From assembly GCF_003369915.1 (NCBI RefSeq), contig NC_046675.1, positions 18,662,001 through 18,726,000 of the forward strand: a DNA stretch of 64,000 bases. The letters are read 5' to 3'. Each line of letters starts with the position of its first letter. Within the stretch, counting starts at the first letter, position 1. Shown here one piece after another: positions 58,111 to 64,000 of this stretch. The notes under the pieces are model-generated. The model was not told where the DNA came from. It saw only the letters and a program-made list of their open reading frames with translations, and searched no databases. A program made the position numbers and the translations under genes. The stretch comes from Drosophila miranda. Lineage: Eukaryota > Arthropoda > Insecta > Diptera > Drosophilidae.

Positions 58111-59393
58111 CATAACATCAACAAATGGTTCGGCAAAGGTCATATGCATATGTTAGCCTATGATATTTGGACATCCATGGAATTATTAGCGATGCTCTTC
58201 TTCCCCAGAATGCTGCAGCCCTGGATTGCACCTTCCTAACAATGGATGCAAATGTGTACAGGTATATGATAATTGTCATTAACTAAATATGTACACTTAT
58301 GCTAATGCAAATAATTACTATATGCTAAAAAAGAAGCCTAGCGTCATAAAATAAATTTTTACAATGCAGCGACTGAACATCAGTAAAGTAAGTGTTCTTC
58401 ATGAATGACATTCATGAACTCTACATTCACAATCATTTGTCTTATTTTTATTCATTGTACAAATATTATAATAAAGACGACGTCAAATCAGCACCTGTTA
58501 TGATTGATTTTCTTTTCGCCTTACAGAAACATATATGTACATATATCCTTAATATTCACACGAAATATATATTTATTCCGAAACCACAGTCATTATACAA
58601 AAAATAAAGTATGTAACTGTCACATGAACAAAGAGCACAGAGGTACATATATATATTAAATTCGTGCCAATGTCTGCAATAGACAGAAGAGTAACCGTCG
58701 AAACATTCCGACTATAAAGTACTGTAAATAAGTAAACATTCTTGATAGCTAGTGGTATCACTCCAGATCAAGTTTGTTTCAAATTGAAATAAAAATTCCA
58801 GATCCTAAATCCCAGTCTTGTGCGGTAACATCTCGAAGTGCTCGCGCCCCAATCCGCTCTCCCCCCACAGCTCACTCACTTACAGTAAGACTCGCAAGGG
58901 CACCTGTTCCTCTTCCTCTCATCAGACATGTGATTACAGGACGGAGTGGAATGTGGAATACATAATTGTATATTCTGTAATAAAGCTGAAACCGAAGCGA
59001 TTAACATGCAAAGGTATTCAAATCTTCAGCCCAAAAAGATAGAAATACTATTGTGTACAAGCAAGCCATATGTTGTTTCCTATATGAATAAAAGAGGAAC
59101 AAAGAAGTTGAAATACAATTTTTCTCATCTTTCTGCACAGTTTATTTCCGAACTATCTTCACGCAGTCAATTTAAAGATTGATGCGATGCGCAGAACTAC
59201 TGAATAACTGAGCATGAAAAAATCCTTACTCGGATGCAGTACTTGATTATGTTCTAATTTACACCCGGCTTTTTTTAAATATTTGTATATGCTAATTGTT
59301 CAGAATCAGAAATTGAAAAGTTATTTTTGAGAATATTTGGAATTTTTAGACAGATGTTGCACAAATGAAGTTACCAATAAGTGCATCTTTGGG
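58111..59393. other. Convergent intergenic region
   Basis: This is 3' sequence of the LRMDA-like gene (AATAAA at 58,350) and of EMC2. No further gene is seen. Confidence 0.5.
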
Positions 59394-60583
59394 TCAATTT
59401 GACTTTATGTCCATGTTTCCTAATGCTGCCTCCAACGAGAGAATTAATTTCTCATTGTTTTTGATTGAAGACTGCTTGGCGGTATGGGACGAAACTTGTT
59501 CCAGGGCCCACTGTGCCAGCTTGTGCGACTCTTTGCGCTTGGAACTTACTGTTTTAGAATTGGCCAAAAAGTTGCAACTCAAATAAAGGCCATATAGGGC
59601 ACGCAAATTGTGTGGATTCAACTTTAGAGCCTGCGAATAGTACGTACGAGCTGCTTCAACATTTTCAACGCCACCCTGCAAGGATAAAAACGAATTGTCC
59701 CTCTGTTTTCATTAGAATTATAGAACTAACTCACCATAGTGTAGCGTATCTCTGCGAGTCTTTGATGTATTAAATGGCTATGAGGATTGTGCAACAAAAC
59801 TTCCTCCATGCAAAATGCTGCCTTTCCGTACTCGCCCTCGGCCAGGTACATGCTGCATAGCTCGTGCCATGCTTCTTGATCCGACATGAACCTGCCAAAA
59901 GGAGAAATTAGCGGGAATTCCTCTCCAAGGGATTATACAGAAACTTTTACTTTTTCAGATAGTCGTTTAGTTCTTTGATGGCTTCAACTCGACGACCACG
60001 CGCCTTCAGTATAGCAATCTTCCTTTTCCGGGGCGCAGCATTTGTCTCATCTTTGGCTATTATGGCATCCAGAACGTCATCGGCCTCGTCATATTGTTCA
60101 AGTGCTTCATACCGCATCGCTTTGAACTTCATAACGCGCAAACTACCAGGAAACTCCAGGCTCAGCTGCTTGGTGCACTTAGTGGCAATGTCGAATCGCG
60201 CCGTGTCCAGTGCCGCTATTATTACCTGCTCCAGAATCAGATGACGCTCATTGCCAGTTTTATGGACTTTGTCTTCGAGTACCGCGACCCAAAGCTGGAC
60301 AACCTCCTCGCTATGACGTCCGGTTTCCTCGCGCCACTTTCTAAACTGGTCTCGCACATCTGAAAAAATGGATAAGTTTTTAATATGCTTTTCCAGCTTA
60401 TTTAATTTAAATATTCGCATATGCATATACATACATACATATGTATTTTCTTTTGTACATACGTACACATGCAGATAGAAAGGGACACATGCTTAATTTA
60501 ATTTTAGTCAAATACGCCCGTAAGCTAAATGGAACAGCAAAAACTTTACCTGACCAGCTCATTTCCTCATAGTTCAGGGACAT
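59394..60583 (-). CDS. EMC2, ER membrane protein complex subunit 2
   Basis: There are four exons: 60,583-60,550, 60,359-59,951, 59,891-59,735 and 59,675-59,394. All have GT..AG borders and phases that join cleanly, giving 293 residues (human EMC2 has 297). EMC2 is the cytosolic TPR scaffold of the complex that inserts membrane-protein segments into the ER. The N-terminal half has DQFRKWREETGRHSEEVVQ and MRYEALEQYDEADDVLDAI, then the very typical RKRKIAILKARGRRVEAIKE and LNDYLKKFMSDQEAWHEL. GKAAFCMEEVLLHNPHSHL, AEIRYTMGGVENVEAARTYY and QALKLNPHNLRALYGLYL continue the TPR array. The start is the ATG at 60,583 (MSLNYEEMSWS); a GTG-led extension upstream is unlikely. D. melanogaster has two EMC2 copies and I cannot say which this matches. 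Confidence 0.92.
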
Positions 60584-61582
60584 TTTTACTGTCACGGCTT
60601 TATCTTTCTTTTACTTTAATTTATGTCAATTATGTTAAAATTTATGAGTTCAGAAAAGCAAGTGTTGTAAAACAAAAAAACGAGTGTTGTAAATCGCAGT
60701 TTAACACACCTAAGCCACCTTTAAGACACCTCCATTTAAACGAATGAACAACTTAATCTAAACCGCAGAAAATAATACTGTTTGTAAATGTTCCTTGCAG
60801 ATCATTCACTTACAAAACAATGACAACGATATCTTTCACCAGAACTGCGCGAAAATTCTTTAAGTTTCACCATTTTAGTGGGTTAATTTAAATACCTACT
60901 GTTCTTAAGTGGGTTAATCAAAATGATATATCTCGCATTTTATCATTGGTTTAGTACTAATAATATCTATTATTGGAAGTGCGCCAGGCACGCTCTGATT
61001 ATAGGCACCCACGTAAACCAAGCAGACGCTATGGATCTGAGTATTGTGAGCCGTGTTTGTTGACAGTATAGTATGCAGTTTTCGAGCTGATAACGACATA
61101 AATATGTACATATGTACATATATACGTATATAAATATTTTCGATAAAAAAAAGTGATTTGTAATATTTTCGAAATGCGATTTTTCAAAAAAGTGAGTGTA
61201 CTTTTTGTTTTTTCAGTGCTGTCATTTATTGTCTTGTTTAACAAATATTTATGCATCACGTAATTATTTCAACTCTTGGAAAAATAGTATGTGAGCAGTC
61301 AGCAATAAAAATAAAAGCAGCTTCAGCGGTGATATTCGTATTGACACGTCTTTGGTCACACTGTGGTGTAAAACACGATCATCGATATAATTGAAGTATC
61401 GTATGCATGTCTATCGCGTAGCAATCATCCCCAGTTGTTTATAAAGCAGCACATTCAAAATTTCAGGTTTATTAAAAATTCTTTTGGCCACAAAGCGGGC
61501 GACTTCCGCTGCATGTTGGATGTGAACGAGCCGTCCATTACAAGGCAATAGACGTAACCAAGCCGAAAGGGAAGATAATACA
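60584..61582. promoter_or_regulatory. Shared head-to-head promoter region, EMC2/xylulokinase
   Basis: The two start codons are 1 kb apart and diverge. TGGTCACACTG at 61,353-61,363 is an exact M1BP/Ohler motif 1, about 220 bases before the xylulokinase ATG and facing it. An ATCGATA core lies nearby at 61,381. Two GTGTTGTAAA phrases near 60,662 and 60,685 are on the EMC2 side. Housekeeping, TATA-less expression is expected for both genes. Confidence 0.55.
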
Positions 61583-63927
61583 ATGGGGCCTCCACAATTA
61601 CAGCGCACTTTTTTGGGCTTCGACTTGAGTACACAGAAGGTAAAACATCAGCCACTGCCTACGTTGTATTTTTCGTTGCAGAGGCGTTGCTTCTATTCCG
61701 TGTGCTTACGCATGCAGCTTCAACCAAGCGCGTGTTATTGAGAGAGGTCATACAACAAACACGGCACACGAATCTCGTTGAGGCACTTCTTATCAATGAT
61801 CCCCAGCCTTGCTTATCTATTAGCCGCAATAATTTAGCTATAAGCGTATGTATTTTTATGCCAGACCCAGATGCCACCGGTTAACCACCCAAATCACTGG
61901 AAAGTCATATAAAATGACGCAATCTTTGACACTTACTTGACCTTACAATCCAAGTAGCTGTGCTTGATCGTTACTTTTAAGGTGTGCCCTACAACTATTT
62001 TCAGCTGAAAGCTATTCTGCTAAACTCCAACCTGACAGTGGTTGCCTCGGCCGAGGTGAAGTTCGACAGCGACTTGCCGGAGTTTCGAACCAGTGGTGGA
62101 GTCAGCCCCGGACCCAACAAACATGAGTACGTCCAGGCCTAAGCACCTAAACCTGAGTGTCCTAAACTCCTATACACGACCTTATTCATCAGATTCTTTG
62201 TGCAGCCAGTGATGTGGGTGAAGGCCGTGGACATTGTCTTGGACCGTTTGGTGATGCAGGAGGCTGATTTAAGCACTGTTGCAGCCATTTCTGCTGCGGG
62301 ACAGCAGCATGGTTCCTTGTACTGGTCAAAGCACGGAATTTCAGCTTTGCAAAGCCTTGATCCCGAAAAGTTTCTCCACGCACAAATCGATGACTCGGCA
62401 TTTGTGGTCAACCGCACGCCCATTTGGATGGATGCGTCAACCACTAAGCAATGCCTGGAGATGGAGACTGCCATTGGGGGGCACACCCAGATGGTTCAGC
62501 TGACGGGCTCCAAGTGCTACGAACGTTTTACTGGACCGCAGATACGTAAGATCTACCAGCAGCGCACTCATGCCTACGAGGATGCCCAACGAATCTCACT
62601 GGTCAGCAGCTTTTTGGCCTCACTCTTTTTGGGAAGTGTGGCACCGATCGACTTCAGCGATGGCTCCGGCATGAACCTGCTGGACATCCGCGAAAAAGCC
62701 TGGTCCAAGGCCTGCTTAAATTCGTGTGCACCTGACCTGGATGAGCGTCTCGGTCAGGCGGTCAGTGCCAATACTGTCCTTGGCGGCGTTTCAGAATATT
62801 TTGTGAAGCGCTTCTGCTTTCCGGCGTCATGCCAAGTCGTCGCTTGCACCGGAGATAATCCTTCGGCCTTGGCAGGAATGCTAGTGGACAATGACTGGTT
62901 AAGCGTATCCCTTGGCACTAGCGACACTTTAATGATGAGTTTTGAGAAGCCCCCCATCTGGGAGGAGGGCCATGTGTTGTGTCATCCAACGCAGACGGAC
63001 GAGTTCATGGGACTGTTATGGTAGGCCGGCATTGTGGAAGGATAACGACACACTTACATTTGCTCATCCAGTTTTAGAAATGGCTCCTTGGTCCGTGAGG
63101 CTATGAACAATGTGGAGGCTGGAGGAAATTGGGTGAAGTTCAACGAGCTTCTTGAATCGACACCGCGCGGAAACTTCGGCAATATGGCCGTGCATTTCAA
63201 CGACATGGAAATTATTCCCAAGGCAAAGGGCACATTGCGATGGAATAAGGATTGTTTGCCCAACTCCCCGGATGCTTCCAAGGGTGTAATAAAGTAAGTC
63301 ATTGAATATTTTAGTAGCTGGAAGCCTCTGTCATCTTGATAGCTATCCGTGGTTCGTTATGTTTTGACATTGCAATAACTAACTCTGGGTACCAGGCTTA
63401 CATATACTGTATTCTAAGCATGTGTCTTACCAATTCTTTCTGATTGAACAGATTTAGCTCACCTCAAATCGAAATTCGTGCCTTAATCGAGGGCCAAATG
63501 CTTCATCATCGAGCTGTGGCCGAAGACATGGGATTCCAGTTTGGGACAAACACAAAAGTCCTTGCTACTGGCGGAGCGTCAATAAACAAGTCTATTCTCC
63601 AAGTAATCGCTGACGTGTTCAACGCGCCCGTCCATATTCAGGTAAGTTCGCACTACACTTTGCATTCGTGTAATCGAAATTACCATTTTTCAGAACGAGA
63701 GTGAGGCTGCCCTAATGGGGGCCGCCTACAGAGCTTCCTATGCTCTGTATCTGCATGAGCTTGATCAAACTGTTCCTGCCCTCAGTTATCGCGACCATGT
63801 CCTCAGCCTAACGTCCAACAATCTGCAGCTTGTTTGCGAACCACACAAGGATAGCGAATCAATTTACGCACCAATGCTCGAGCGATACAAGGCCATGGCC
63901 CACATCCTGCAAAGCGGAATCCTGTGA
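61583..63927 (+). CDS. Xylulokinase (FGGY carbohydrate kinase), 550 residues
   Basis: There are six exons: 61,583-61,639, 62,005-62,126, 62,193-63,020, 63,072-63,293, 63,452-63,641 and 63,694-63,927. All have GT..AG borders and matching phases. The enzyme phosphorylates D-xylulose with ATP in the cytosol, feeding the glucuronate-xylulose route into the pentose phosphate pathway. The start MGPPQLQRTFLGFDLSTQ holds the N-terminal phosphate-binding loop. VLMWV-type sequence (VMWVKA) precedes ISAAGQQHGSLYW (92-104), the sugar-binding signature. SVSLGTSDTLMM (~297) and ATGGASINKSILQVIADVF (~447) are the nucleotide-binding motifs, and SEAALMGAAYRA closes the C-terminal domain. The length is close to human XYLB (536). 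The gene appears intact, and its stop TGA lies at 63,925-63,927. Confidence 0.93.
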
Positions 63928-64000
63928 GCGACGGAACAAGGAACCCAAGGCCACATTTTATACTCCAAAGCATTTCCGACTTACTTTTTACTTTTATATT

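Noticed and set aside
61411..61884. Open frames antisense to, and inside intron 1 of, xylulokinase
   Set aside because: They overlap its start exon or intron, show no domain, and both strands are open by chance. The xylulokinase exon structure is clear.
1..64000. tRNA, rRNA or CRISPR arrays
   Set aside because: I looked for tRNA B-box phrases (GGTTCGAATCC-like), rRNA-like blocks and spaced direct repeats and found none. CRISPR arrays would not be expected in this nuclear animal DNA.

Overview
This window is animal nuclear DNA and almost certainly comes from a Drosophila. Split genes have short introns with GT..AG borders, CA/CAG and (ATAC)n simple repeats are abundant, and promoters carry the fly housekeeping motifs TATCGATA and TGGTCACACTG. 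Decayed DINE-1/SGM-like Helitron copies are scattered throughout. The style of those repeats, plus a LOA/Bilbo-type LINE, suggests the obscura group; that placement is inference, not proof.

Layout. From 1 to about 30 kb there is no gene I can name. This part is non-coding sequence with many microsatellites, several DINE-like pieces, two diverged copies of an unclassified AT-rich repeat (about 8.9 and 25 kb), and the 5' half of a LINE at 21.55-23.29 kb whose leader has the layout of an HDV-like self-cleaving ribozyme. A possible internal coding exon lies at 10.35 kb. At 30.26-32.32 kb there is a convergent pair: a V-ATPase V0 subunit e gene (+) and an intronless gene (-) for a 522-residue coiled-coil protein with a C-terminal calponin-homology domain. 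From 32.5 to 38.3 kb are transposon remains (DINE, jockey-type LINE tail, LTR-like pieces).

From about 38.3 to 45.9 kb lies a cluster of broken pieces of unrelated genes: smoothened, an LDL-receptor-related (LRP) gene, a glutamine-rich regulator, and several fragments I cannot name. At least four retain introns, so they were copied as genomic DNA and not through mRNA. From 46 to 57 kb the sequence is again repeat-rich. It holds a two-exon gene (-) for a 94-residue tail-anchored protein with a KVRF motif of the PP1-docking type, with a DINE copy in its intron.

The last 7 kb is ordinary dense gene territory: an LRMDA-like leucine-rich-repeat gene (+), EMC2 of the ER membrane protein complex (-), and a xylulokinase gene of the FGGY family (+). 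EMC2 and xylulokinase are head to head with about 1 kb between start codons. The intact genes are general cell-function genes (proton pump, ER membrane protein insertion, pentose metabolism) and I see no shared pathway. The unusual parts are the gene-fragment cluster, the LINE leader and the small tail-anchored gene.
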